From positions 1 through 19,345 of the forward strand of contig JAFABD010000010.1 in assembly GCA_023426225.1 (NCBI GenBank): a stretch of 19,345 bases of DNA, read 5' to 3'. Positions 1 through 7,368 of the stretch are shown here, one piece after another. Below the pieces are notes generated by a model, which was not told the origin of the DNA, did not search any database, and saw only the letters and a program-made list of their open reading frames with translations. The DNA comes from Pseudomonadota bacterium. GTDB taxonomy: Bacteria > Pseudomonadota > Alphaproteobacteria > Sphingomonadales > Sphingomonadaceae. How positions within the stretch are numbered: position 1 is the stretch's first letter; each line of letters opens with the position of its first letter. The position numbers and the translations under genes are program-made.

Positions 1-27
1 CCATGCCGGGGCAGGGCGGCGGCGGCT

Positions 28-59
28 TGCGTTTCACGCGCATCTTCGTGCGTTTACGC
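28..59. repeat. Pair of near-identical short direct repeats upstream of the TonB receptor
   Basis: Two copies of the motif TGCGTTT(C)ACGC lie at 28-39 and 49-59. They differ only by one extra C and start 21 bp apart, about two helical turns. They sit 105-136 bp before the receptor start codon, in the only non-coding DNA visible upstream of it. This arrangement would suit a regulator binding one face of the helix, but no regulator is known here and chance similarity is possible in such GC-rich DNA. Confidence 0.3.
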
Positions 60-163
60 TGCGCCGCCCAACAAAAGCATTGTGCGCCATGGAATCGCAA
101 TCGATCTGTCTTGGTAATGAAACGCCCACCCGACAGGGGACCGGCTTCCACAGGGAGGGCAAA

Positions 164-2482
164 ATGCACAAGCAGATTGGTACGGTCGCAGCGTTGCTTT
201 GCAGCGTTTCCGGATTCGCAGCGCAGGCGCAGACGGCGGCACCGGCATCGGCCGACGCCCAGGCGCAGCAGGCGGGCGCCGCCAGCGACACCGACATCAT
301 CGTCACCGCCCAGAAGGTCGAACAGCGCGCCAATGACGTGCCGATCACCATCTCGGCGGTGTCGGCCGCGCGGATGGAGGCGCTGGGCGTTTCGGATCTG
401 GACGAGGTCGCGGCCTATATCCCCGGGCTCAACATCCAGGAGCAGAGCGCGAACAATCCGGGCATCGTGATCCGCGGCATCACCTCCGACAGCGGCTCGG
501 CGCAGCAGGCCCCGCGCGTCACCGTCTATTACAACGGCGTCGACATTTCGCGGTCGCGCGGCGTCTATCAGGCCGTCTACGATCTCGAGCGGATCGAGGT
601 GGTGAAGGGGCCGCAGGCGACGCTGTTCGGCACCGCCGCGGCGGTGGGCGCGATCAGCATGATCTCGGCCCGTCCCAAGGCCGGCTATGAAAGCGCGCTT
701 ACCGGCGGCATCGGCAATTATGATTCGCGGGTGCTGCGCGGCATGGTCAACCTGGGCAACGAGGTGATCGCGGGCCGCATCGCGTTCGAATACAAGAAGC
801 ACGACGGTTACGTGCACAATCTGTCGGCGACGCAGGACGACCTGTACGCCCAGAACCAGTTCGGCCTGCGCGGATCGCTGCGCTTCACGCCCAACGACAA
901 GCTGACCGTCGACCTGATCGGCACCTTCGACCGCCAGCGCAACAGCGGCACGCCGTTCGTGTCGAAGCTCTATCCGACCGCGAGCGGGCCGGGCAATCCG
1001 TTCGGCGACGCCAATCTTTCGGGCTCGCCGGTGTCCAAGGCGACGCTCGGCTATGACCATCTCGGGCTGCGCCGCAACGTCTATGACGGCAACCTGACGC
1101 TGTCCTATGACTTTGCCGATCACTGGAACTTCACCACCGTCAACGGCTATCGCGACTTCGATTCGCGCGAGGTGTTCGACGCCGACGGCTCGGCCGCCTG
1201 GTATCTGGAGTTCGCCGAGAACGCCAAGGGCTGGCAGGTGAACCATGAATCGCGCTTCACCTATACCGGCGACGGACTGCGCGTTTCGGCGGGGTGGAAC
1301 TTCTTCCACGAAAACAACCGTCAGGTCGTGCCCTTCTCGACCGAGGAAGGCACCTTTGCCCAGTGCGCGCAGAATGTGATCCAGGGCCTTGGCTGCGTCG
1401 CGCCGAACGGCACGGTGACGGCGAGCCAGGCGACGGCCTTGTTGACCAAGGGGCTGGCGACCGTGCTGCCCTACAGCTCGACCTTCGCCAATCTGGGCGT
1501 CAACGACAGCTGGTCGGTGTTCGCCGACGTCGCCTGGAAGCCGGTCGATCGGCTGGAACTCACCGCGGGCGTGCGCGTGCTCGCCGAACGGCGCAAGTCG
1601 GGCTATTATGCGATCGTTCCCAATTCGGTGCTGACCAAGGGCGCGCTGATCCCCGGCCAGGTCGATACCGGCGGCACGACGCTGTGGGCGCACGACAGCT
1701 TCCAGGCGGTGCTGCCGCGCTTCAACGCGCTGTTCCGGCTGAACGCCGACATCAACCTCTATGCCACCGTGTCGAAGGGGCGCCGCTCGCCGGTCGTCCA
1801 GCTCGACGCGCAGAAGGTGAACGGCGTGCTGGCGCAGCGCCTGACGCCGGTGCCCGAGGAAACCGTCTGGAACTATGAAGGCGGCATCAAGGGCAAGCTG
1901 GGCATGCTGTCGGGCTCGCTGGGCGTCTATTACCAGAAGTACGACAACTTCCAGGTGAGCGTGACCGACAGCAGCGGCAAGAGCGTGACGCAGAGCGCGG
2001 GCAGCGCCGGCAATCTGGGCGTCGAGGCCGAGCTGAACCTGAAGCCGGCGAAGTGGCTCAACGTTTTCGGCAATATCGGCTATATCGACGGCGGGATCGA
2101 CGACAACGCCGCCAACGGCCAGTTCCGCGGCAACAAGTTCCGTCTGCAGCCCGGGACCCAGGCGGCGGCCGGCTTCACGATCGACGCGCCGCTGGGCGAC
2201 GGCATCCGCTTCTTCGCGACGCCCAGCGTCACCTATCGCAGCAAGATCTATTTCGAGCTGCCGAACAAGGAGGCGATCTCGCAGAAGGCGACGACGCTGT
2301 TCAACGCCCGCGCCGGGGTGAGCTTTGCCAACGGCCGCTACGAAGTGGCGGGGTGGATGCGCAACATCACCAACGAGAAGTATCTGCTCGACGCCGGCAA
2401 CACCGGCGGTGCCTTTGGCGACCCCACCTATATTCCGGGCGAGCCGCGTTTCTATGGCGTGGAACTGAGCGGCCGCTTCTGA
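164..2482 (+). CDS. TonB-dependent outer-membrane receptor
   Basis: This 772-residue protein is an outer-membrane beta-barrel of the TonB-dependent receptor family, which imports scarce ligands (siderophores, vitamins, oligosaccharides) using energy passed on by TonB-ExbBD. Residues 1-22 look like a signal peptide ending AAQA before Q23. A TonB box-like stretch (DIIVTAQ) lies at about 44-50. The plug domain follows, with the segments IPGLNIQ, VIRGI and IEVVKGPQATLFG typical of the family. The rest is rich in alternating aromatic barrel strands, and the protein ends ELSGRF with the C-terminal Phe expected of barrel proteins. The start at 164 is preferred over the in-frame ATG at 80 because it follows an AGGGAGG ribosome site and begins directly with the signal peptide. 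The ligand cannot be read from the sequence, and no neighbouring transport gene helps. A terminator follows 50 bp downstream. Confidence 0.95.
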   Translation: MHKQIGTVAALLCSVSGFAAQAQTAAPASADAQAQQAGAASDTDIIVTAQKVEQRANDVPITISAVSAARMEALGVSDLDEVAAYIPGLNIQEQSANNPGIVIRGITSDSGSAQQAPRVTVYYNGVDISRSRGVYQAVYDLERIEVVKGPQATLFGTAAAVGAISMISARPKAGYESALTGGIGNYDSRVLRGMVNLGNEVIAGRIAFEYKKHDGYVHNLSATQDDLYAQNQFGLRGSLRFTPNDKLTVDLIGTFDRQRNSGTPFVSKLYPTASGPGNPFGDANLSGSPVSKATLGYDHLGLRRNVYDGNLTLSYDFADHWNFTTVNGYRDFDSREVFDADGSAAWYLEFAENAKGWQVNHESRFTYTGDGLRVSAGWNFFHENNRQVVPFSTEEGTFAQCAQNVIQGLGCVAPNGTVTASQATALLTKGLATVLPYSSTFANLGVNDSWSVFADVAWKPVDRLELTAGVRVLAERRKSGYYAIVPNSVLTKGALIPGQVDTGGTTLWAHDSFQAVLPRFNALFRLNADINLYATVSKGRRSPVVQLDAQKVNGVLAQRLTPVPEETVWNYEGGIKGKLGMLSGSLGVYYQKYDNFQVSVTDSSGKSVTQSAGSAGNLGVEAELNLKPAKWLNVFGNIGYIDGGIDDNAANGQFRGNKFRLQPGTQAAAGFTIDAPLGDGIRFFATPSVTYRSKIYFELPNKEAISQKATTLFNARAGVSFANGRYEVAGWMRNITNEKYLLDAGNTGGAFGDPTYIPGEPRFYGVELSGRF

Positions 2483-2532
2483 ACTTGATCGCACTGGCGC
2501 CGGCCGGCCCGGCGCCATCGGATCGCCCTGAT

Positions 2533-2566
2533 CCCCCGGCAGCCCGACGGTTGCCGGGGGTTTTTT
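2533..2566 (+). terminator. Intrinsic terminator of the TonB receptor gene
   Basis: A perfect 9-bp stem (CCCCCGGCA at 2533-2541 with TGCCGGGGG at 2552-2560) is followed at once by six T residues (2561-2566). It lies 50 bp after the receptor stop codon, on the same strand. Confidence 0.9.
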
Positions 2567-2612
2567 GTGCAGGGCGACGGGGCAGGGGCGGGCGGCGGTT
2601 TCGGGGCATGCG

Positions 2613-2640
2613 AAAAGGGCGGCGCCTTGCGGCACCGCCC
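2613..2640 (-). terminator. Intrinsic terminator of rplJ-rplL
   Basis: Read on the minus strand, GGGCGGTGCC (2640-2631) pairs with GGCGCCGCCC (2626-2617) through a GCAA tetraloop, with one T-G wobble, and TTTT follows (2616-2613). It lies 33 bp after the rplL stop. It implies that much rplJL transcription ends here instead of continuing into further genes. Confidence 0.88.
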
Positions 2641-2673
2641 TTCCCGAACTCTGCTGCGAAGTGCAGCCGAGGC

Positions 2674-3051
2674 TTACTTGATCTCGACAGTCGCGCCGGC
2701 TTCTTCCAGCTGCTTCTTGATCTTCTCGGCCTCGTCCTTCGACACGCCTTCCTTGACCGGCTTCGGCGCGCCTTCGACGAGCGCCTTGGCTTCGGTCAGG
2801 CCGAGCGAGGTGATCGCGCGGACTTCCTTGATGACGTTGATCTTCTTGCCACCGTCGCCGGTGAGGATCACGTCGAACTCGGTCTTCTCTTCAGCAGCCG
2901 GAGCCGCAGCGCCGCCGCCGGCAACGGCCGCAACCGCAACCGGAGCAGCGGCGGTGACGCCCCACTTGTCTTCGAGCATCTTCGACAGCTCGGCGGCTTC
3001 GAGGACGGTCAGTTCCGAAAGCTGGTCAACGAGCGCGTTCAGGTCAGCCAT
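2674..3051 (-). CDS. rplL: 50S ribosomal protein bL12 (L7/L12)
   Basis: This 125-residue protein is the stalk protein of the large ribosomal subunit, which recruits and stimulates the GTPase translation factors. The N-terminal dimerisation and L10-binding helices span about 1-32. An Ala/Gly/Val-rich flexible hinge spans about 33-52. The globular C-terminal domain follows, with conserved stretches such as KINVIKEVR, GLTEAKALVE and the end ATVEIK. The ATG at 3051 is chosen because GGAG lies just upstream and MADLN is the normal N terminus. A TTG-started four-residue extension would overlap that ribosome site. The gene lies 57 bp after rplJ and is surely co-transcribed with it. An intrinsic terminator follows. 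Confidence 0.99.
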   Translation of the reverse strand: MADLNALVDQLSELTVLEAAELSKMLEDKWGVTAAAPVAVAAVAGGGAAAPAAEEKTEFDVILTGDGGKKINVIKEVRAITSLGLTEAKALVEGAPKPVKEGVSKDEAEKIKKQLEEAGATVEIK

Positions 3052-3108
3052 GGTAAACTCCAATCAAATTCAGATGGTTTCGGGAATAAGTCGCAGGGGG
3101 GATGCCGC

Positions 3109-3624
3109 TTACGCGGCGTCCTTTTCCGCATATGCCTTGAAGACGCGGGCCAGCTGGCTGGCCGGCGCCTGCGTGACCGCCGCAAGCTTGCTCGCCGGCG
3201 CCTGAAGCAGGCCGACGATCTTGCCGCGCAGCTCGTCGAGCGACGGCAGCGAGGCAAGCGCCTTCACGCCTTCGGCGTCGAGCAGCTGGGCGCCCATCGC
3301 GCCACCGACGATCTCGATCTTGTCGGTGGTCTTCGCGAACTCGACGACAACCTTGGCCGCAGCCACGGGGTCGACCGAGGTGGCGAGCGCCGTCGGACCC
3401 GTAAGCAGGTCCGCGATCACCGAGTAATCGGTGTCCTGAGCGGCAATCTTGGCAAGGCGGTTCTTCGCGACCTTGTAGCTCGCGCCGGCGTCGCGCACCT
3501 TGTTGCGCAGGTCCGTCGACTGCTTGACGGACATGCCGAGGTTGCGGGTGACGACCACCACGCCGACCTCGTTGAAGGTACGGTTCAGCTCGGCAACGGC
3601 TTCGGTCTTCTGGGAACGATCCAT
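3109..3624 (-). CDS. rplJ: 50S ribosomal protein uL10
   Basis: This 171-residue protein anchors the L7/L12 dimers to 23S rRNA at the base of the ribosomal stalk. It starts MDRSQKTEAV and carries the family stretches GVVVVTRN, YKVAKNRLAK and LLTGPTALA in its rRNA-binding N-terminal domain. The C-terminal helix of about 35 residues binds L12. The length is normal for the family. A strong ribosome site (GAGGAG) precedes the ATG by a few bases, and its surroundings can fold back on upstream sequence (see the leader hairpin). In E. coli and relatives the L10-L12 complex represses translation of its own mRNA by binding the leader; the layout here suits this, but binding is inferred. rplL follows after 57 bp. 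Confidence 0.99.
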   Translation of the reverse strand: MDRSQKTEAVAELNRTFNEVGVVVVTRNLGMSVKQSTDLRNKVRDAGASYKVAKNRLAKIAAQDTDYSVIADLLTGPTALATSVDPVAAAKVVVEFAKTTDKIEIVGGAMGAQLLDAEGVKALASLPSLDELRGKIVGLLQAPASKLAAVTQAPASQLARVFKAYAEKDAA

Positions 3625-3862
3625 GCCGGTCTCCTCGTTATGATCCCCGCCGGAAGCGAGGACCGGTTACATCGATGTCCGAGGGGCACGATCGTCAGCG
3701 GCCAGAGGTTTCCCCGGCATGACCCGGAACGCCGCGCTGCAACCAGGGCAGGGCGGAAGATCCGAAAAAATCTGTCCCCGTCTTGGCGAGAGATTAAGAC
3801 CGGCAGATCCCGGTCGCTCGCTGTCTCGGACGGCACGCGCAGGGGCCAAGCCCATGCACGAG
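3625..3862 (-). promoter_or_regulatory. Long 5' leader of rplJ-rplL
   Basis: About 238 nt separate the predicted transcription start (near 3862) from the rplJ start codon. No credible small gene with a ribosome site was found here. The length and position match the ribosomal protein L10 leader known from other bacteria, where L10-(L12)4 binds a structured site to block translation. I could not confirm the conserved L10-binding fold by eye. The label rests on position plus the hairpin near the ribosome site. Confidence 0.55.
3626..3667 (-). promoter_or_regulatory. Hairpin sequestering the rplJ ribosome binding site
   Basis: On the minus strand CCGGTC plus CTCG (3666-3657) can pair with CGAG plus GACCGG (3637-3626). 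This leaves a two-base bulge (GA) and a loop of 19 nt. The 3' arm contains the whole GAGGAG ribosome site of rplJ, ending two bases before the ATG. The pairing would hide the site from ribosomes. It fits a translational switch controlled upstream in the leader, but the folding is predicted by eye only. Confidence 0.5.
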
Positions 3863-3868
3863 GCTGCG

Positions 3869-3896
3869 CACATAGCGGCTGCGGGCGAAAAGTCAA
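3869..3896 (-). promoter_or_regulatory. Predicted sigma-70 type promoter of rplJ-rplL
   Basis: A TTGACT -35 box (3896-3891) and a TATGTG -10 box (3874-3869) are separated by 16 bp. The predicted start is near 3862. The remaining DNA to the transpeptidase start (3897-4020) shows no further gene and must hold that gene's own divergent promoter, which I could not place. Confidence 0.55.
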
Positions 3897-4020
3897 TCGG
3901 CCGCAAGCCAGGACGGCGCGGGTCATCGCGGCGGTTAACGTCGCCGGATGCCGTCCCCCGGCGGCACAGCGGGATTTCGGGGACTGGCCAGCGCCGCCCG
4001 GGCGGGGAATAGAGGGTGGC

Positions 4021-4614
4021 ATGAGCCGAAACCATGCCCCGAAGCGCGCCTCCGGCGCCGTGATTCGCGCGCTGGCGCTGATGCTGGCCGGTGCCGCGCT
4101 GGTTCCCGCAGCGGCGCCTGCCGTCGCCGCCCCGGCCGGAACCGTCCAGCGGGGACCGGCGGTGCGCGGCGTTCTGGACGTCGATTCGCCGCTCGAGCCC
4201 GGCGAATATCTGTGGGAGACGACGCATGCCCCGCGGACCGGGCGGATCGAGATCGTCGCCGATGTCGCACGCGACCGGATGTACGTCTATCGCGGCGGAG
4301 TGGAGATCGGGCGCACGATCCTGATCTATGGCGCCGACGAGATGCCGACCCCGCTCGGCAGCTTCACGGTGCTCCAGAAGGATCGGCATCATGTCTCCAA
4401 CCTCTATGGCGCCCCGATGCCGTACATGATGCGGCTGACCTGGGACGGCATTTCGATCCACGGCAGCGGCGACGTGGTCGAGAATCGCTATGCCACCCAT
4501 GGCTGCATCGGCGTGCCCGACGAGTTCGCGGCACTGCTGTTCCGCGTCGTTCGGCTGGGCGACCGGGTGACGGTGACACGCAACTGGCGGCCCGACCTGT
4601 ACGGCGAGGGCTGA
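4021..4614 (+). CDS. Secreted L,D-transpeptidase (YkuD domain)
   Basis: This 197-residue protein should act in the periplasm on peptidoglycan. YkuD-domain enzymes form 3-3 crosslinks between stem peptides or attach proteins through a catalytic cysteine. Residues 1 to about 37 form a signal peptide (hydrophobic core LALMLAGAALVPAAAP, AxA cleavage region). The YkuD domain covers about 74-187 and holds the signature histidine H147 (SIHGSG) and the T-H160-G-C162 catalytic motif. The residue after CI is Gly where many family members have Arg. AGAGGG lies before the ATG. The gene is on the opposite strand between rplJ and rplA, interrupting an otherwise conserved ribosomal gene order. It ends at a terminator shared with rplA. 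Confidence 0.9.
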   Translation: MSRNHAPKRASGAVIRALALMLAGAALVPAAAPAVAAPAGTVQRGPAVRGVLDVDSPLEPGEYLWETTHAPRTGRIEIVADVARDRMYVYRGGVEIGRTILIYGADEMPTPLGSFTVLQKDRHHVSNLYGAPMPYMMRLTWDGISIHGSGDVVENRYATHGCIGVPDEFAALLFRVVRLGDRVTVTRNWRPDLYGEG

Positions 4615-4644
4615 GCCGCCCTTCTTCCTCCCCCGTTCACGCGA

Positions 4645-4672
4645 AAAGGGCCGGGATCGCTCCCGGCCCTTT
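4645..4672. terminator. Bidirectional terminator between the L,D-transpeptidase gene and rplA
   Basis: A perfect 12-bp inverted repeat (AAAGGGCCGGGA at 4645-4656 and its complement at 4661-4672) surrounds a TCGC loop. T residues follow the stem on both strands: TTTT on the minus strand and TTT closing the stem on the plus strand. It lies 30 bp after the transpeptidase stop and 26 bp after the rplA stop, so it can end both transcripts. Confidence 0.88.
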
Positions 4673-4698
4673 CCTGATTTCGAAACCGATGGCGGCGA

Positions 4699-5391
4699 TC
4701 AGGCCGTCGCGATCTCGGTCACGTCGAGGCGCACGCCCGGGCCCATCGAGGACGACAGCGCCGCCTTCTTCAGATACTTGCCCTTGGCGCCCGACGGCTT
4801 GGCCTTGACGACCGCATCGACCAGCGCGTCGAAGTTCTTGCGCAGATCCTCGGCCGAGAAGCTCGCCTTGCCGATGCCCGAATGGATGATGCCGGCCTTT
4901 TCGACGCGGTATTCGACCTGGCCGCCCTTGGCCGCCTTGACGGCTTCGGCGACGTTCATCGTCACGGTGCCGAGCTTCGGGTTCGGCATCAGGCCCTTCG
5001 GACCCAGCACCTTACCGAGACGGCCGACGAGGCCCATCATGTCCGGGGTCGCGATGCAGCGATCGAAGTCGATCTTGCCGCCCTGGATGGCTTCCATCAG
5101 ATCCTCGGCACCGACGACGTCCGCACCGGCGGCCTTGGCTTCATCGGCCTTGGCGCCACGGGCGAACACGCCGACGCGCACGGTCTTGCCGGTGCCCGCG
5201 GGCAGGGTGACGACGCCGCGGACCATCTGGTCGGCGTGGCGCGGGTCGACGCCCAGGTTGAGCGCGACCTCGACGGTCTCGTCGAACTTCGCGGTCGCAT
5301 TCGCCTTGACGATCGCGATCGCCTCATCGACGCCGTGCAGCTTCTGGCTGTCGACGGTCCAGCTCTTCTGCTTCTTGGTCAGCTTTGCCAT
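4699..5391 (-). CDS. rplA: 50S ribosomal protein uL1
   Basis: This 230-residue protein binds 23S rRNA at the mobile L1 stalk, which helps move deacylated tRNA out of the E site. Family stretches visible include LNLGVDPRHADQMVRG, LPAGTGKTVRV, GRLGKVLGPKGLMPNPK (the L1 signature) and the C-terminal region around SSMGPGVRLDV. The ATG at 5391 starts the canonical MAKLTKKQK. The upstream in-frame extension is rejected because it overlaps the end of rplK. Only 4 bp separate the rplK stop from this start, so the two are translated from one mRNA. In E. coli free L1 represses its own rplKA mRNA; whether that holds here cannot be seen. Confidence 0.99.
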   Translation of the reverse strand: MAKLTKKQKSWTVDSQKLHGVDEAIAIVKANATAKFDETVEVALNLGVDPRHADQMVRGVVTLPAGTGKTVRVGVFARGAKADEAKAAGADVVGAEDLMEAIQGGKIDFDRCIATPDMMGLVGRLGKVLGPKGLMPNPKLGTVTMNVAEAVKAAKGGQVEYRVEKAGIIHSGIGKASFSAEDLRKNFDALVDAVVKAKPSGAKGKYLKKAALSSSMGPGVRLDVTEIATA

Positions 5392-5395
5392 GGTC

Positions 5396-5827
5396 TCAGC
5401 CCTCCACCACCTGGAGGCCCATCGCACGGGCGGAGCCCTCGATGATGCGGGTCGCGGCCTCGATGTCGTTCGCGTTCAGGTCCTTCATCTTCATCTCGGC
5501 GATCTCGGCGAGCTTGGCGCGCGTGATCTTGCCGGCGACGACCTTGCCCGGCTCCTTCGAGCCCGACTTGAGGTTGACGGCCTTCTTCAGAAGATAGGTG
5601 GCGGGCGGCGTCTTGGTCTCGAACGAGAACGAACGGTCCGCATAGACGGTGATGATCGTGGGCAGCGGCGTGCCCTTTTCGACATCGCCGGTCTGGGCGT
5701 TGAACGCCTTGCAGAATTCCATGATGTTCACGCCGCGCTGACCCAGCGCCGGGCCGATCGGGGGCGAGGGGTTGGCGGCGCCGGCCGGCACCTGCAGCTT
5801 GATATAGCCGGTAATTTTCTTTGCCAT
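5396..5827 (-). CDS. rplK: 50S ribosomal protein uL11
   Basis: This 143-residue protein, with L10, forms the stalk base that contacts translation GTPases, and it is needed for the stringent response via RelA/Rel. The N-terminal domain contains the Pro-rich linker region VPAGAANPSPPIGPALGQ and NIMEFCKAFNAQT. The C-terminal rRNA-binding domain ends with the helix around ATRIIEGSARAMGL. The length is typical. The ATG at 5827 follows GAAAGAGAG and gives the normal MAKKITGY start; a five-residue upstream extension is unlikely. It is the first gene of a two-gene operon with rplA, with a promoter about 210 bp upstream. Confidence 0.99.
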   Translation of the reverse strand: MAKKITGYIKLQVPAGAANPSPPIGPALGQRGVNIMEFCKAFNAQTGDVEKGTPLPTIITVYADRSFSFETKTPPATYLLKKAVNLKSGSKEPGKVVAGKITRAKLAEIAEMKMKDLNANDIEAATRIIEGSARAMGLQVVEG

Positions 5828-6033
5828 GTCACTCTCTTTCAAGTCGAGCGGTCAAGCGACGGCCGCATGGCCGCCTCCCGCATGGTTCCACCACGAATGC
5901 GCTGGAAGCGCGCGCCCTTAGCCGATGTGGCGCGGCGATGCAATGCCTCGCGGTGCGATCCGCCCCCGTCGCGGCGGGCGAAGTTTAGGAAGTTTAGGCT
6001 CGTTCATCGTGTGAAGCAGGCGGCGAGCACCGG

Positions 6034-6064
6034 AACATATGGCGAACTTTCGCCCATTTGTCAA
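6034..6064 (-). promoter_or_regulatory. Predicted promoter of rplK-rplA
   Basis: A perfect TTGACA -35 box (6064-6059) is followed either by CATATG after 17 bp (6041-6036) or TATGTT after 19 bp (6039-6034). It lies just inside the gap after the permease stop codon. The implied 5' leader of about 200 nt (down to 5828) holds no convincing gene. Such a leader could carry the L1 autoregulatory site known from other bacteria, but I could not identify it. Confidence 0.6.
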
Positions 6065-6087
6065 GGGGTTGCCCCGGGCGGCGGCGG

Positions 6088-7173
6088 TCAGGGGTGCGCG
6101 GGCGGGGTGCCCGGCAGGTCGGGGCCGCCGATATCGCCGTCGGCGACCCATTCGCGCCAGATCAGCACCAGCGCCGCCATCACCGCCGGCCCGACGAACA
6201 GCCCGAGCAGCCCGATCGTCTCGACGCCGCCGACGATGCCGATCAGCACCCACACGAAGGGCAGGCGCGTCGTCCCGCCGATCAGCCCCGGGCGCAGGAA
6301 ATGGTCGATGACGAAGTTGAGCGCGAAGCCGATCGCGCCGACGACGATCGCGGCGACGACGCTGCCCTGCGCGACCAGCAGCAGCACCGCGACCGCGAGC
6401 ACCGCGACGAGGCCGAACGGCACCATCGAGGCGAGCCCCGAGAACAGCCCGAGCAGGAGCGGGTGCGGCACGCCGCCGGAGAAGTAGAGGATCGCCATCA
6501 GGATGCCCTGCGCGAAGCCGAGCAGGACGAGCCCGTCGACCGCACCGCGCACCGCGGCGAAGATCTGGCGTCCCAGCCGCTCGCCGGCGTTGCCGAAGGC
6601 GCGCGTCGCGCCGCGTTCGAGCTGGCGCACGATCGAATCGCGATCGCGCAACAGAAAGAACAGCACGACGATCGTGAAGCCGAAAACCACCGCGCGGCGG
6701 ACGATCCCGTGCGTGAGCGCACCCGAGCGGCTGAGCCACAGGCTATGGTCGAGCCGCCCGATCTCCGCCGTCGCCGCGGCGGGGGTGGCGAGGTGCGTGG
6801 TCCACCAGGCGGTGAGCTCGGCCGAACCCCAGGGCAGCCGTGCGACCCAGTCGGGAACGGGAACGCCGTGCGCGCGCGCCTGGGCGATCCAGCCGAACGC
6901 CGCCTGCGCCTCGACCACCGCCTGCGACGCGGCGAGCACGAGCGGGACGAGGACGATCAGCACCACGGCGAGCGTGAGCAGCGCCGCCACCACCGTCTCC
7001 CGCCCCGGCCAGCGGTCGAGCAGTCGCGTCCGCAGCGGCTCGACCGCGATGGCGAGCACGCCCGCCCACAGCACCGACGGCACGAACGCCGCACCGATCC
7101 ACAGCGCCGCGACCGCGATCGCCGCCGCAAGCGCAATCCGCGCGCGCGTCTGGGCCGGTGTGGTGTTCGACAT
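6088..7173 (-). CDS. AI-2E family (TqsA/PerM-like) membrane transporter
   Basis: This 361-residue protein is an inner-membrane protein of the AI-2E transporter family. The family is named for the E. coli autoinducer-2 exporter TqsA, but most members have unknown substrates. Two hydrophobic segments occur near the N terminus (about 13-45) and one at about 60-85. A soluble stretch of about 85 residues follows, then further membrane segments from about 170 (VVFGFTIVVLFFLLRDRDS). The conserved glycine-rich C-terminal half includes GFAQGILMAILYFSGG and FLRPGLIGG. This layout matches the family. The ATG at 7173 is preceded by a GGGGGGA ribosome site. A terminator separates it from nusG, and the rplK promoter starts just past its stop, so it appears to be its own transcription unit inserted in the ribosomal cluster. 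Its tail (residues 347-361) is Gly/Pro-rich. Confidence 0.85.
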   Translation of the reverse strand: MSNTTPAQTRARIALAAAIAVAALWIGAAFVPSVLWAGVLAIAVEPLRTRLLDRWPGRETVVAALLTLAVVLIVLVPLVLAASQAVVEAQAAFGWIAQARAHGVPVPDWVARLPWGSAELTAWWTTHLATPAAATAEIGRLDHSLWLSRSGALTHGIVRRAVVFGFTIVVLFFLLRDRDSIVRQLERGATRAFGNAGERLGRQIFAAVRGAVDGLVLLGFAQGILMAILYFSGGVPHPLLLGLFSGLASMVPFGLVAVLAVAVLLLVAQGSVVAAIVVGAIGFALNFVIDHFLRPGLIGGTTRLPFVWVLIGIVGGVETIGLLGLFVGPAVMAALVLIWREWVADGDIGGPDLPGTPPAHP

Positions 7174-7288
7174 GGCAGATCCCCCCGATGCGGCGCCCCG
7201 GCGCCGGGCGGCGTGTTTCTTGGCGGCAGCCGGCAGGGGAGGGCAAGCGGATTTCAGCGGCCACGACGAGCGGCAGCGGCCCGGCAGC

Positions 7289-7316
7289 AAAAAAGCCGGA
7301 GCTTGCGCCCCGGCTT
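7289..7316 (-). terminator. Intrinsic terminator of secE-nusG
   Basis: On the minus strand AAGCCGGGG (7316-7308) pairs with CTCCGGCTT (7301-7293) through a six-base loop, with one G-T wobble, and runs into a T tract (7294-7289). It lies 52 bp after the nusG stop and 116 bp before the permease start, so it ends the secE-nusG unit. Confidence 0.9.
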
Positions 7317-7368
7317 CTTGCTGGTCGTTGCCCGGACCCGTGCCGCCGTGGCGGCCGGGCGGGGCGCG

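Noticed and set aside
80..163. Start of the TonB receptor at the ATG at 80
   Set aside because: The extra 28 residues precede the signal peptide and would spoil export; the ATG at 164 has a strong ribosome site.
2053..4020. Upstream extension of the L,D-transpeptidase frame through rplL and rplJ
   Set aside because: It runs antisense through conserved ribosomal genes, whereas the ATG at 4021 has a ribosome site and starts a clean signal peptide.
5918..6007. A 29-codon minus-strand frame in the rplK leader as a possible leader peptide
   Set aside because: No ribosome site precedes its ATG and its Arg/Pro-rich sequence resembles no known regulatory peptide.
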